From Cytophaga sp. FL35 (GTDB taxonomy: Bacteria > Bacteroidota > Bacteroidia > Flavobacteriales > Flavobacteriaceae): 64,000 bases of DNA. The translations under genes and the position numbers were made by a program. The DNA is taken from assembly GCF_014349235.1 (NCBI RefSeq), contig NZ_JACSOH010000002.1, positions 1 to 64,000 on the forward strand. The letters are read 5' to 3'. Under the pieces are notes generated by a model, which was given only the letters and a program-made list of their open reading frames with translations, had not been told where the DNA came from and searched no databases. The stretch's first letter is position 1; every line of letters starts with the position of its first letter. Of this stretch, positions 35,991-46,800 are shown piece by piece.

Positions 35991-36015
35991 AAAAAGACGG
36001 TTGTGAAACCGTCTT
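35983..36015 (-). terminator. Terminator of the oxidase subunit operon
   Basis: A perfect 9-bp stem (AAGACGGTT at 35994-36002 with AACCGTCTT at 36007-36015), loop gtga, and on the minus strand a T-rich tail. It ends the ctaB-coxIII-coxIII-coxIV transcript. Confidence 0.87.
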
Positions 36016-36047
36016 AGTATGCTGTTAATTTATGATAAATTAAGAAC

Positions 36048-36431
36048 TTAGAAGTTCCACTTAATAAATCCTTCTTTGTATACATTGTAGACATAATCCG
36101 CCTCGAACAATAAGATAAATACCAAATAGGAAACCAAGAATATAGGTGTCCAAACAATTGCCCTTCTTAAAGCGGTCTTTTCATCGCGTAGGTGCATAAA
36201 ATCCCAAGCAATGTAATACGCCTTCACCAAGGTTAAAATGATAAAGATCCAGTTCAACAACTTCATTCCCAAAAAATAGGAATGTGTTAGTACACGAGGC
36301 TTATAGATACCCAAAACAACCTCAATTGCCGTTACGATGGACAAGAAAATCAAAACACCCCAAATTTTTTGGGTATTGTTCTTAAATTTTAAAAGGCCTC
36401 TAAAAATTTCTAGTTTATGTGCGTGTGCCAT
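36048..36431 (-). CDS. Cytochrome c oxidase subunit IV family protein
   Basis: A 127-aa inner membrane protein with three helices (about 22-42, 50-70, 87-110). Motifs KIWGVLIFLSIVTAIEVVLGIY and LNWIFIILTLVKAYYIAWDFMHLRDE are typical of the Bacteroidota subunit IV (COX4_pro-like) family. It sits at the end of the subunit III cluster, 39 bp after the larger subunit III gene. It helps assemble or stabilise the terminal oxidase whose subunits I and II are at the right end of the window. Confidence 0.87.
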   Translation of the reverse strand: MAHAHKLEIFRGLLKFKNNTQKIWGVLIFLSIVTAIEVVLGIYKPRVLTHSYFLGMKLLNWIFIILTLVKAYYIAWDFMHLRDEKTALRRAIVWTPIFLVSYLVFILLFEADYVYNVYKEGFIKWNF

Positions 36432-36470
36432 TATTTTATGCTATTTCTTAATTCCGATACCGGATAAATG

Positions 36471-37460
36471 TTAAACCAAGTAGAAAAATGTAAATACGAA
36501 TACCCAAACAAGGTCTACAAAGTGCCAGTAGAGCCCTACCTTTTCTACCATCTCATAGTGCCCTCTACGCTCGTAAGTACCCAATATCACATTAAAGAAA
36601 ATGATAATATTGATAACAACCCCTGAGAATACGTGAAATCCATGAAATCCTGTAATAAAGAAGAAAAAGTCTGCAAACAAACGGCTTCCATATTCATTTC
36701 TTACTAGATTGGCACCTTCTACGACGATGGTTCCATCCTTTATTTTTTCAAGAGACTCTTCTCTGGTCAGCAATGTTTTTTCCCCTACCTTCTCGCCTTC
36801 TTGATGAATTGCTTCCGTACGTATCAAAATACTTGGATTGGCCAAAAAGCCTTCCTTAACTTCATCAATGGAGAAACTTGGCATATAACCCTCTTCATAG
36901 TACCAAATTCCATTTTTACGTTCATGAGCCTCGCGTTCGCTTGGAAGTATTTTGGCAAACTCGGATAAAGCGGCCCTCTCACCAGTTTCCGCATTCACGA
37001 ACTGTAGTATTCTACCACCTTTTGTCTCTACAGCTCCAAAATCACCTTTAATAAATGTTGCCCATTCCCATGCCTGAGAGCCCACGAAAATAGCACCCCC
37101 AATAATGGTAAGGAACATATACCAAATCACTGCATTCTGCTTCATTTTATGACCCGCATCTACCGCCAATACCATAGTTACGGAAGACATAATCAATATA
37201 AAAGTCATAAAGGCCACATAGATCATGGGGTAATTACCATGAAAGAAAGGAACGTGGGTAAAAACCTCGTCCGCAATGGGCCATGTTTCTATAAATTTAA
37301 ACCTTGAAAAGCCGTAAGCGGCCAAAAAACCAGAAAAGGTCAATGCATCTGAAACGATGAAAAACCACATCATCATCTTTCCATAGCTTGCGCCAAGTGG
37401 CTTATTTCCACCTCCCCAGACATTTTCTGAAGCAGCACCAGTAGTTACTGTAGATTCCAT
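36471..37460 (-). CDS. Cytochrome c oxidase subunit III, long form
   Basis: A 329-aa inner membrane protein of the heme-copper oxidase subunit III family. N-terminal helices (about 28-50, 78-100, 110-132) and C-terminal helices (about 262-290, 305-327) frame a hydrophilic insert of about 120 residues (about 138-258), not found in the normal ~200-aa protein. The end FHGFHVFSGVVINII and LYWHFVDLVWVFVFTFFYLV is the family signature. A perfect -7 box stands 28 nt upstream, so it may have its own promoter inside the cluster. It is adjacent to a normal-length subunit III. Confidence 0.9.
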   Translation of the reverse strand: MESTVTTGAASENVWGGGNKPLGASYGKMMMWFFIVSDALTFSGFLAAYGFSRFKFIETWPIADEVFTHVPFFHGNYPMIYVAFMTFILIMSSVTMVLAVDAGHKMKQNAVIWYMFLTIIGGAIFVGSQAWEWATFIKGDFGAVETKGGRILQFVNAETGERAALSEFAKILPSEREAHERKNGIWYYEEGYMPSFSIDEVKEGFLANPSILIRTEAIHQEGEKVGEKTLLTREESLEKIKDGTIVVEGANLVRNEYGSRLFADFFFFITGFHGFHVFSGVVINIIIFFNVILGTYERRGHYEMVEKVGLYWHFVDLVWVFVFTFFYLV

Positions 37461-37488
37461 TTATTATAAAGTATGGTTAAAATTTGCA

Positions 37489-37496
37489 CAAATTTA
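37489..37496 (-). promoter_or_regulatory. -7 box of the long subunit III gene
   Basis: Minus strand reads TAAATTTG (perfect TAnnTTTG), 28 nt before the ATG. No TTG at the -33 distance is clear. Confidence 0.45.
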
Positions 37497-37556
37497 TAGT
37501 TTTCTTAGGTGAAACGAAAGCCGTTTGATAAGGAAAACCGACATATTTTTAAATTA

Positions 37557-38138
37557 TTATCCAACGTAATACATGAAGCCGATTAAATACAGCCATAAAA
37601 TATCCAAAAAGTGCCAGAAAGTAGCACCCAAGGACAAGCCCAAATATTCCTGTGAAGAATATTTGCCTTTCATTTGTCTATAGATCACAAACAGTAGGGA
37701 GATAATGCCCGCTACTACATGAACGATATGCACTGCGGCAATCAGGAATATATAGGACATTTTTATATTACTTGTTGGTCCCGTAAAATAATAGCCTTCT
37801 GCCACCATCTGGGAAAAGCCATTAAATTGCATAATAATAAAGATGATGCCTAAACCCAAAGTGGCCCATAACCAACTGGAGGTTAATTTTTGCTGATTCT
37901 CCATAATGGCTTTTTTAGCCAGGATATAGGTAAAACTGCTAAGCACGATCACAGCCGTACTTATAAAAAAGGATGATGGAAGTTTAAGTTCCGCCACCCA
38001 ATCTTCCCTAGCGCTACTAACAATATACGCACTGGTCCAACCTGCAAAACCCATAATCAGACTCACTATACCAAACCAGAGCATCATTTTTTTTGCCCTA
38101 TCGTTCTTCTCCTTAATCGTTCCTTGAGTTAAATCCAT
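37557..38138 (-). CDS. Cytochrome c oxidase subunit III, short form
   Basis: A 193-aa inner membrane protein with five helices (about 17-37, 53-72, 87-107, 125-148, 170-190). Signature segments are AAVHIVHVVAGIISLLFVIY and GATFWHFLDILWLYLIGFMYYVG. It lacks the first two helices of the seven-helix mitochondrial type, as many bacterial forms do. Its start codon lies 4 bp after the ctaB stop, so the two are coupled. It is paralogous to the long form encoded next. Confidence 0.92.
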   Translation of the reverse strand: MDLTQGTIKEKNDRAKKMMLWFGIVSLIMGFAGWTSAYIVSSAREDWVAELKLPSSFFISTAVIVLSSFTYILAKKAIMENQQKLTSSWLWATLGLGIIFIIMQFNGFSQMVAEGYYFTGPTSNIKMSYIFLIAAVHIVHVVAGIISLLFVIYRQMKGKYSSQEYLGLSLGATFWHFLDILWLYLIGFMYYVG

Positions 38139-38142
38139 CAGC

Positions 38143-39042
38143 TTAAATAAACTTATCTATTACGTAAACAATCTGCATTAAAGTAATATAACTTACACTT
38201 GCCAACATCAGCTTGCGAGCGGTTACATTATCCCTTTTCTCATATAGTTTAAATGCAAAAACTAGCATAACCATACCCATTGCGAATATGACAACCGCTG
38301 CTGGGATGGAAAGTTCCAACCTTCCCGTAATACCGAAGACAGGTATAATGGAAATAAGCAACATCCAAATGGTATACATGATTATTTGCAAGGCTGTACC
38401 CTTATCCTTTTTTCCAGTGGGAAGCATTTTAAAACTACCCTGCTCGTAATCATCATGTAGCATCCAACCCAAGGCCCAAAAATGGGGGAATTGCCAAAAG
38501 AACTGAATCATAAACAAGGTTCCCGGTTCTATACCAAACTCATTGGTAGCTGCCACCCAGCCAAGCATAAAAGGAATAGCCCCAGGAAAGGCACCTACAA
38601 ATACCGATAACGGTGTAATTGTCTTTAAAGGGGTGTAAACACTGGTATAAAGAAATATGGAAATGGCCCCGAACATAGCCGTTTTTGGATTTAGAAAATA
38701 CAGGGAGACCACCCCTAAAAGGGTAAGGGTAACCGCTATGAACATCGCAAATCTAACGGACATCCTACCTGCAGGTATCGGTCTATTTTTGGTACGCTTC
38801 ATAAGCGCATCCAAATCCTTCTCTATAACCTGATTGTACGCATTGGAGGCACCAACCATGCAATAGCCGCCAAAAGCAAGCAACAAAAGCGAAGAAATTT
38901 CAATTTGGTGGGCTCCTAACAAATAACCGGCCAATGACGAAAAGACCACGCTAATTGCCAATCTAGCCTTGGTAATTTCCTTAAAATCGGCAATCGATAA
39001 TATCATCGAGGGAGTTGTAGCCGTATTTACAGCTGTTTTCAT
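38143..39042 (-). CDS. ctaB: Protoheme IX farnesyltransferase (heme O synthase)
   Basis: A 299-aa polyprenyltransferase of the UbiA family with about eight to nine helices. It adds a farnesyl group to heme B for heme O/A. The Asp-rich site NQVIEKDLDALMKRTKNRP (about 92-110, N-x-x-x-D-x-x-x-D) and the second motif HDDYEQGSFKMLP (about 197-209) are both present. I use the ATG at 39042; the frame opens with a TTG that lies in the promoter's -7 box. It is the first gene of the oxidase subunit operon. Confidence 0.95.
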   Translation of the reverse strand: MKTAVNTATTPSMILSIADFKEITKARLAISVVFSSLAGYLLGAHQIEISSLLLLAFGGYCMVGASNAYNQVIEKDLDALMKRTKNRPIPAGRMSVRFAMFIAVTLTLLGVVSLYFLNPKTAMFGAISIFLYTSVYTPLKTITPLSVFVGAFPGAIPFMLGWVAATNEFGIEPGTLFMIQFFWQFPHFWALGWMLHDDYEQGSFKMLPTGKKDKGTALQIIMYTIWMLLISIIPVFGITGRLELSIPAAVVIFAMGMVMLVFAFKLYEKRDNVTARKLMLASVSYITLMQIVYVIDKFI

Positions 39043-39060
39043 TCGTCTTTTTTCGAACTG

Positions 39061-39091
39061 CAAAGATAACCCTCAAAGGCTTTTTTTCCAA
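39061..39091 (-). promoter_or_regulatory. Promoter of the ctaB-cox operon
   Basis: On the minus strand a TTG (39091-39089), a 20-nt spacer and TATCTTTG (39068-39061) fit the Bacteroidota consensus TTG-N(17-23)-TAnnTTTG. The ATG follows 18 nt later. This is the best complete promoter I see in the window. Confidence 0.6.
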
Positions 39092-39170
39092 CCAAATACA
39101 CATCTTTAATACTTTAGTCCCTACGTTGCAAAAAGAGCCATGGATATAAATCTTAACACAAATGGAACAC

Positions 39171-39206
39171 AAATAAAAAGTCCACCCGAATAACGAATGG
39201 ACTTTG
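39171..39206 (-). terminator. Terminator of the tonB-like gene
   Basis: AAAGTCCA (39177-39184) pairs with TGGACTTT (39198-39205); on the minus strand the stem is followed by TTATTTG. It closes the maeB-ruvA-sprA-gcvH-vanZ-tonB block. Confidence 0.75.
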
Positions 39207-39234
39207 ATTTATTTTCAAACTCTAAGAGTCGCGC

Positions 39235-39939
39235 TTATTGAAGCTTAAAGGTAATAGGAATACTAAATGGAACCCTTACTGGCCTACCCCTTTGCTTTCC
39301 TGGAGTCATTTTAGGTAGCTTACTTATAATTCGAGCTGCCTCTTTCTCAAGGTTTTTATCCGGACCACGCATTCTTACGTTACCGATAGAACCATCCTTT
39401 TGAATGGTAAACATGACACTTACCCTACCTTGAATACCCATTTCTTGAGCAATCTCTGGATAACGGAAGTTTTTACCAATGTGTTTTTGCATCATTTTCT
39501 GAAAACAAGCCCTTTTATCAGATTCGTTCTCACAACCTGGGAATACAGGTACATCTTCAATAACGGCGAAAGGAACGTCAACGTCTTCTATTTCCTCTTC
39601 TACTTCAACGTCCTCTACTTCAATAATTTCTTCTTCTTGACTGGTTTCTGTAGACTCGATAACAGTTTCCTCAACCTCTTCCTCATCCTCTACAACCTCA
39701 ATAATTTCAGGCGCTGCAGGAGGTGGTGGAGGTGGTGGGGTTTTTATCTGTTCGGTCATTGGAACTTCCTCGTCCAATTCGTCATCAACATTCATGGAAA
39801 TATCGTAATCATTGGTTTCATCATACGTTTTCCATTCCAATGCACCGTACACCAATGCCATGGTAAGTGCAAGTCCTATAACAAAGTACAGGCCACTGTT
39901 ACGGCCTACATCTGCTTTCGGATTCTTTTTAGGTTCCAT
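39235..39939 (-). CDS. TonB-family energy transducer
   Basis: A 234-aa periplasm-spanning protein. One N-terminal helix (about 17-33) is followed by a Pro stretch (PPPPPPPAAPE, about 69-79) and a very acidic Val/Glu-rich linker (about 80-125, EEEVEETV, EVEDVEVEEEIEDVDV). The C-terminal TonB domain (about 150-234) has FRYPEIAQEMGIQGRVSVMFTIQKDGSIGNV-type strands and ends VPFSIPITFKLQ. It transmits proton-motive force to outer membrane receptors. No ExbB/ExbD gene is adjacent. Terminator follows. Confidence 0.92.
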   Translation of the reverse strand: MEPKKNPKADVGRNSGLYFVIGLALTMALVYGALEWKTYDETNDYDISMNVDDELDEEVPMTEQIKTPPPPPPPAAPEIIEVVEDEEEVEETVIESTETSQEEEIIEVEDVEVEEEIEDVDVPFAVIEDVPVFPGCENESDKRACFQKMMQKHIGKNFRYPEIAQEMGIQGRVSVMFTIQKDGSIGNVRMRGPDKNLEKEAARIISKLPKMTPGKQRGRPVRVPFSIPITFKLQ

Positions 39940-39992
39940 AAGTCTCGATTTTAATGTTCGCTAAAATAATTAAATATTCCATTAAAAAGCAA

Positions 39993-40394
39993 TTAAATTT
40001 CCCATTTTAAACGGCCATTGCCGGAAAATAGGAATTTAACGGCCATAATACCTGCCAAGGCCCCAATGCTGTTCGCAAACGCGTCCCACACATCACCTTG
40101 TCTATCAGTCGTTAATGCGTATTGTAAAACCTCAATAATTATACCAAAGGCTATGGCAAATAAAATGGATATAGAAAATGCCTTTTTCTTGTTAATGGCC
40201 CGTCCCGAAAATTCCCTTAAACAAAAAACACCTAAGAAGGATGCTACAAAGTAAAAGGTAAAGTGTACCGCTTTGTCCAAATGTGGAATATTTAGCCCGG
40301 GCGTATCTACTCCCTCAAAAGAAGATAAGCTGGAATAGGTTACAAAAACCATCCAGCTTATAAATGCAATTTTAAACTTATTTCTTTTAAGCAC
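39993..40394 (-). CDS. VanZ-family membrane protein
   Basis: A 133-aa protein with four membrane helices (about 7-25, 45-62, 72-93, 105-125) and the VanZ motifs DKAVHFTFYFVASFLG and EVLQYALTTDRQGDVWDAFANSIGALAG. VanZ relatives are linked to glycopeptide tolerance in Gram-positive bacteria, but the role in Flavobacteriaceae is unknown. The start codon is GTG at 40394, which overlaps the gcvH end by eight bases, so the genes are coupled. The protein ends 53 bp before the TonB gene. Confidence 0.85.
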   Translation of the reverse strand: MLKRNKFKIAFISWMVFVTYSSLSSFEGVDTPGLNIPHLDKAVHFTFYFVASFLGVFCLREFSGRAINKKKAFSISILFAIAFGIIIEVLQYALTTDRQGDVWDAFANSIGALAGIMAVKFLFSGNGRLKWEI

Positions 40395-40767
40395 TAATGA
40401 GCGCTTTGTAATCTTCTGCAGACATGAGACCTTCTATTTCAGAAGTATCGCTCAGTTTAATCTTGATCATCCAACCTTCACCGTAAGGGTCTGAATTGAC
40501 ATTTTCAGGAGCATCCTCCAAAGATTCATTAAATTCAATGATTTCTCCACTAAGGGGAAGAAACAAATCTGAAACCGTCTTAACCGCTTCAACCGTCCCA
40601 AAAACTTCTTCTTTCTCCAAAGACTCATCCAAGGTCTCTACTTCTACATAAACAATATCCCCTAGCTCCCCTTGGGCAAAATCCGTAATGCCAACAGTGG
40701 CCACATCACCATCAATTTTTACCCATTCGTGATCTTTGGTGTACTTAAGTTCTTCTGGAATATTCAT
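40387..40767 (-). CDS. gcvH: Glycine cleavage system H protein
   Basis: A 126-aa lipoyl carrier protein that shuttles the aminomethyl group between P, T and L proteins. The lipoylation site is Lys63 in GTVEAVKTVSDLF; the start NIPEELKYTKDHEWVK and the end EGLMSAEDYKALI are typical, and length is normal. I chose the ATG at 40767 because it gives the family start; the frame opens eight codons earlier. Other glycine cleavage genes are not in the window; the position behind sprA is usual in Flavobacteriia. Confidence 0.96.
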   Translation of the reverse strand: MNIPEELKYTKDHEWVKIDGDVATVGITDFAQGELGDIVYVEVETLDESLEKEEVFGTVEAVKTVSDLFLPLSGEIIEFNESLEDAPENVNSDPYGEGWMIKIKLSDTSEIEGLMSAEDYKALISA

Positions 40768-40842
40768 TTGCTCCTTTTTTAATTGCAACAAATGTAAAAT
40801 AATCCCTAAAGGTTTTCAAAAAAATAAAGCGAACGCAGGTTT

Positions 40843-43800
40843 TTAGTTACCGAAATTATATCTTAAAGTAAAACCAGAGTTAATGGTGGTTTGCGGAAAT
40901 GCCGTGGAGACCGCAAATTTGGAGAACGAGTGATCATAGAAGAAAAGTGCGTTCAGGTTTTTGGTCAAAGCATAATCTGCCGTAAACTTTACCGATAATA
41001 GATTTTGGCCAGAAGTAACCTGATTGTTATCTATATCCAAATTCCGAATAATAGTTATGTTGTCACGCAGCGTCATATCTGCCTTAAGGTTCAAATCTCC
41101 CTTTAAACGGGTCTTATTACCTCCAATATTGGTAACGAATTTAACATCCTTGAACCTATAACCCAAACCTACAGTATACTCGCTACCGTTGGTCTCCGTC
41201 ATTAAGTTATTGTCAAAGCTTAAGGCCATTATTCTGCTTGTACGCATTTCGGCCAATACGCTTACTGAATTCTTCATTTCAAAATCCAACCGCACCAAGG
41301 GGTTGAACTCATCGTTTAAAACTACGTTGTTCAAAATTAAATCCGGCATTACATCTCCGTTCTCTGGATTGACCGGAGAGTTTCCTTCCTTAATTAACTG
41401 CACCTTTTCCAAATTGGTCTGGAAGGAATTGATACTGTAGGCAGCCCTGTAGCCATGACTCAACGAAAAACGTTGAAACTTCTTCTTGAACCACTTATTC
41501 CTCATTAGCCCTGTATATTTCAAGTTCCAGTTGGGAATAGGGATTTGACGAAAAGCATCTAGATTTACACGTTCGGCATCTTGCCCGGTATAGGCTGCAA
41601 AAAATGCCGGTAACAATACATCTTGCTGGGTCTTTCCATAACGCTGGGGAAATCCTTCCTCGTCCACATCACCTAAGGTCTCACCTCTGTCCGACACCAA
41701 TCTGTTAGCGATGGTAATCCTATTTTCCTTGAATTTTTGAAAAGTTTCCGAATCAAATTCATCGCTCTTACCAAAAACGGTTCCTATCATTGACGTAGAA
41801 ATACTAAAGTTGCCGTATTCATTTCCTAGAGGAAGTCGATTATCGGCCCATAGATCCACATCGTAATTTTCCTGATAACTGCTGGAATACTGTCTATCTG
41901 CAGATAGGTCAATCGTTAAATCCTTAAAAGGCTGAGCAGTTGCGGTAATATTCAATTGCTTATTTACATTCTCGATGTACTGCTCGTTAAATTCATTAAA
42001 ATCGATCAACCACCCCTTACGTGCAGCATTGAAACGAACATCTGACTGGCTACCAAATACAAACCCTAAGGAAGGCCTCAAGGAACCTACAAACCCTACT
42101 GACTGAGTATATCCCGGAAGTACCTTACCGCTACTTTCATTGTAATTGACATTAAGCCTTTTTACCATGGTAACTACATCCACGAACGTATTGAAAAGCC
42201 CACTGGTTTTCTTTGGAGTTTTCTCTCCACCCTTTACAGGATTTCCAGCTTTATCCTTTCTAATAGGTGCAGCACTTGCTTTGGACTTCCCGTCTCGCTT
42301 TTTAAGCCCTATCATATCATAGAACTTTTGCATGTTGAGATTGGCAGTTAAATTATGGGTGCTCGCATTTTGCACGGTATTTACTGAAACTACGCCTGCG
42401 GCGTTTCTTTGTTCCTGAATAGCAAGGTTCAAAGCGTCTCCACCTCGTTGCCAATCAAAATTGCTGGTATAGCTATATTGGGAACTGATGAAATCCAATA
42501 TTGGAATTTTTGAAAACGGAAGCTCATAATTCACTTCCAATTGTTGGGCGTGCCTGTTGGGTTGTCCTAAATCCCAAAAACCGTCCCATAGACCTAAAGT
42601 TTGGTCAATTTCGGAATTAGGGTCATTGGGGTCCTCCAGATAATTTCTCACAATGTGATTGTTGCTAGCAGACATATTCAACCTTAAGGACTTGGTTAGA
42701 CTATAGTTAACCGCATATTGCCAATTGAACAGGTAATTGCGCTGCCTTAAAGTGGGCAGTTCCAACTTATCTACACCTTCTTCTACCACATCACGAAAAC
42801 GTTGCTGATTGAATTGCCTATCAAAATTAGAATTGACAGAAACACTTGTAGGCAACAAGTTTAGGTTCAACTCTTTTAACCATTGCAAGTATTTACCAGT
42901 AAACAAGGAGTCATTCTTAGCAAAAGGGGCCACCTCTACCGGTTCAAAATTATGATTGTACAATAATCCCGCTACAACACTGCGATCCTCCAATGCAGCA
43001 ATTTCAAAATCGCGATGATTGGTTTCGTTATAGGAATAGTTAAAAGTAAAGTTTTCAATATCATAGAAATTGGCGTCCGCTTCTTCTCCCCTATCTTTTC
43101 TAACCCCAATTAGATTGATACTTGTTCTTTTGGTATAATCTTCCGCTTGGGTCTGAATATCATCTGCCGCTTCCTCCGTTTCTGCAGCATCTATTCTGTC
43201 CTGCAGTTTTAAATCATCATAAACGGGATCGAATTCTGGAGTAATTAAGGTTTCGGATACCCCATAATTAAATGGAATTTGAATGTTCCAATCTTTGGGC
43301 AGTAACTGACCTACATTTACATTGGTTACCAAATCATAGGAAATGGCATCTTCACGGGCCCTTTCATTTGGCATTTGATCGATGGAACCAAAGCCGGAAG
43401 TACTGGTACTACCTGTAGCACTTACGTTCGCAAAATCCGCAACGTTGGCATCAATAGCCGCAATAGCAGCCCAACCGCCGTTATTGTCCAAACCGGCCAA
43501 ACGAAGCTCATTGAACCAAACCTCACCACGGGCAGGGAAATTGCTGGTGTTTTTAACACCCACCATCATACTTCGAATGCTACCTAACGATGGATTACCC
43601 CTTATTCCAATTCTAAGCCTTCCCGGTGTTCTTGGAGCAAATTCGCCAACAGGCACTACCTCACCGTCCACGACCTCAAAATACCGAATCTCATTGAGGT
43701 CATCGCCGGCGATCCATACTGATTTCACTTTGTTCAAATCTGCAAGAATCACCTCCATCTCATTGTTCTCCGGCCAAATTGCTCCCTCGGAGTTAGCAGT

Positions 43801-46800
43801 AAACGGAGTAAATTCCAATGGAAGTTCTAATTGGTAGAAATTTTCCGAAAAATCCGTCCCTATCCTTAAGAACCCTACTAGCGGACTTTCAACATCATAA
43901 ATATCGCTTTCCAATATTTTTTCAGCATGCATGAACATTTTTAGTTTTTCATACTGGCGGATGTCTATATTCAAGTTTTTGAACACCCCTCTTGAATCTT
44001 GAGATTCCAGGTTTTCGACCACCAATGAAAGTGATTGTTCGTTCTGCTGAATAATGGTGTTGTTATTGTTCAATTGCTCTCTTCTCACACCTGGCGGTAG
44101 TACATAAGGTATGGGCGTTCTATTTTCGTTTTCCTGAATATTAACGGCATTTACATCTACCGTGGTTGCATCGTCCCCAACATTTGGATCATCTGGGTCC
44201 AAACTTTTAACGTACGTACGCCAATCCCCACGAACCAAATCCATGGTAGCAAAACGAAGCAACACGTCACTATTGAAGCCTGTAAGATACATTCTCATGG
44301 TGCTGATGGAGCGAAAATCCGTAATTCCGCCAACGGCATCCGTAAAATCACTTAAGGGTATTTTGTATTGAATCCATCTTGTCCTGACAGTGCTCCCATC
44401 CGGAATTCTATTACCAGAAAGCACCAAGGAATCTCGAATATCGGTTACATAAAGGTCGTTGATATTGGTATTGGGCTTGATCGGAATGCGATACTCGTAG
44501 TAACTATTAACTGTATTCATGGTCAAATCCCTATCTACATCTTCCACGTCTGGCAAGGTAGTTGAACCACGATTATCATTTGTGACCTGCACGGGAGAGT
44601 TGCCTTGTGGGTTGTTAAAATTCAAATACCTGTTCAACACCCCACCATCTCTTTGCAAGAAATACTCATAGTTATCCAGAGCTGGATCATCACCATTTGA
44701 AGTACCATATATGGCAGCTTCATTTTGATCATCAAGCCCATCAAACCCTAAATCCTGTTGCGCCCTGGCACCTTCATTTACATCAAAGGCATAGACCAAT
44801 GCCTGAGTTGCGGGTACAGGACCCCAAACGGGATCTGCCGGCTTTGTACTTCCTTCGCCATTAACGGGAAGTCCGTTTTCATACTGCTTTAAACCATCGG
44901 CTAAAATATCCTCTGAAATATTACCAAAATTCAACACCAACTCACCTGTACTGGTAGCATCACCGTCCAAATACGGGTCCATTACCCAAAACTGGACAAA
45001 CTCCACATTTGCCTGCTCAAAGTTGGTACTGCTCAAAGAACGCATAATACCTCCCCATTTTTCATTGGGATTTGCCGTATCAAAGTTATCATTGGCATTA
45101 TAGGGTCCTTTTTGAGTTGGATAATACGCCAAATCCAAGGTAGTCTGCTGTCTGGTCTGACCTTGGGCAATCTCCACCTTTGGAAAAACCTCATCAACAA
45201 AAATTCTACGTGTAGCATTACTAGAAAGGTCACTATCGCTCATACCCGCTGGACGCTGATTAGTATAAAAAACCGGATCGATGGTATACCACGCCAACTT
45301 TGCACGGGTAAAGCCTGTTTCCAGACCTTTTTGGGTAGGGTTATCCAAAAACTCCACTGGCACACTTGCCATGGTCCACCCCAAAGCAGACCTAATATCA
45401 ATTAAGGATTGGGACCCCTCAAAATCATCTAAATAAGTAGTTGTTTCCCCCTGAAAATCGGCATTTTTAGGAGAATTGGGTTTCAGCCACGCCACTTCGC
45501 CCCTAACCGAAACATTGGAAGGAACATCTGTATCAATATTGGGAAGTTTATTGACCATGCGAGTCAAAAAGGGAACTTCTGTTGAAAAGTTTCCGTTGAT
45601 ACCAAAAATGGTATTGTTTACGGGCTCTACCCCAAAATTTGATTTCTGGGTCAACGGTCGTTCATTCAAATTGAGCAAGGTTGCCCCCAAAACAAAGTTT
45701 TTATTGAATTGATGTTCCACATTTACCCCGGTGAACCTTCTAGTCTGTTGGCCAAAAACAGCATTATTTTCCACAGAAATATTGATTGGAACATTGGAGG
45801 CTTCCAAACTAGGGTCCAATATTTGAACGGTACCGGCCTGGTAGTTCACGGTATAATCTATTCCTTCTTGCAATTGACGTCCACCTGCGGTTACCCGAAC
45901 TGAGCCCCTTGGAACATTGAACGCCCCAATAGGAATACCGTTACTACCTTCGGATTTATACCTACCCTTTAGTAAGAATTTATTTTTTTCCGGGTCTTGT
46001 AGGGCCGCAGCCTTGGTAAGTTCATACATATCCCTAAAGACATACCTTTCTTGGTTGGGATTGTAACTATTGGCGGTATTATAATCCCCACCTCCCAGTT
46101 GCTCAAAAAGATATTCCCCAAAGGGTTCTACCTTGGTAAAAATAATCTGTCCATTTTGGGTATCTACGGTTAAACCGGAAATAAAGTCAAAGAACCCATC
46201 CCCTCCCGGCTGCACATCATTATAAGCGTTTAATCGGTCAAAATTGAAGACATTCAAAAGAATTTTATCTTGAAGTCCGTCTGGCCAAGTAGATTCATCT
46301 ATTGGTGTGATATAGTTTCTGGGCGTAGGGTTGCTGTACAGAATATTCATCTTGAAGTCTTCTTGACTTAGACGAAATGCCCCTGTTGCGTAGATGTTCT
46401 TCATCATCAAATCCCAAATAGGATCTGAGACATTGGTAATATTACTCTTAAGAAGCTTCAACACCAAGGTGTTGTTATCAATAATTTGATTCCCTACCGT
46501 ACCGGAAACGGTGGTAGCATCCAATCCTCCATTAGCAAACTCACCTACCTGATACACATTCCCATTATAGGTATATTGAAAGGCTACGGCCAATATTTCA
46601 TCATTGCTCAAGCGTTGATTCAAAGACACGTAACCCAACTGTGTGTTAAAGGTATAGTCCCTACCCTGCTCCAATTTTCGAGCATTTTCCAAGAAGGCAT
46701 AATCAAATCCTTGATTTGGCTGATAACCGGTAATATTGAATCCTTCTTCAACCGTTGCTACATCCCGAATATTATCATTCAATGCCGCACCGGCTTGTCC

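Noticed and set aside
43375-43837. Plus-strand frames of 70 and 151 aa inside sprA
   Set aside because: Antisense shadows of the long sprA frame; no domain or start signal.
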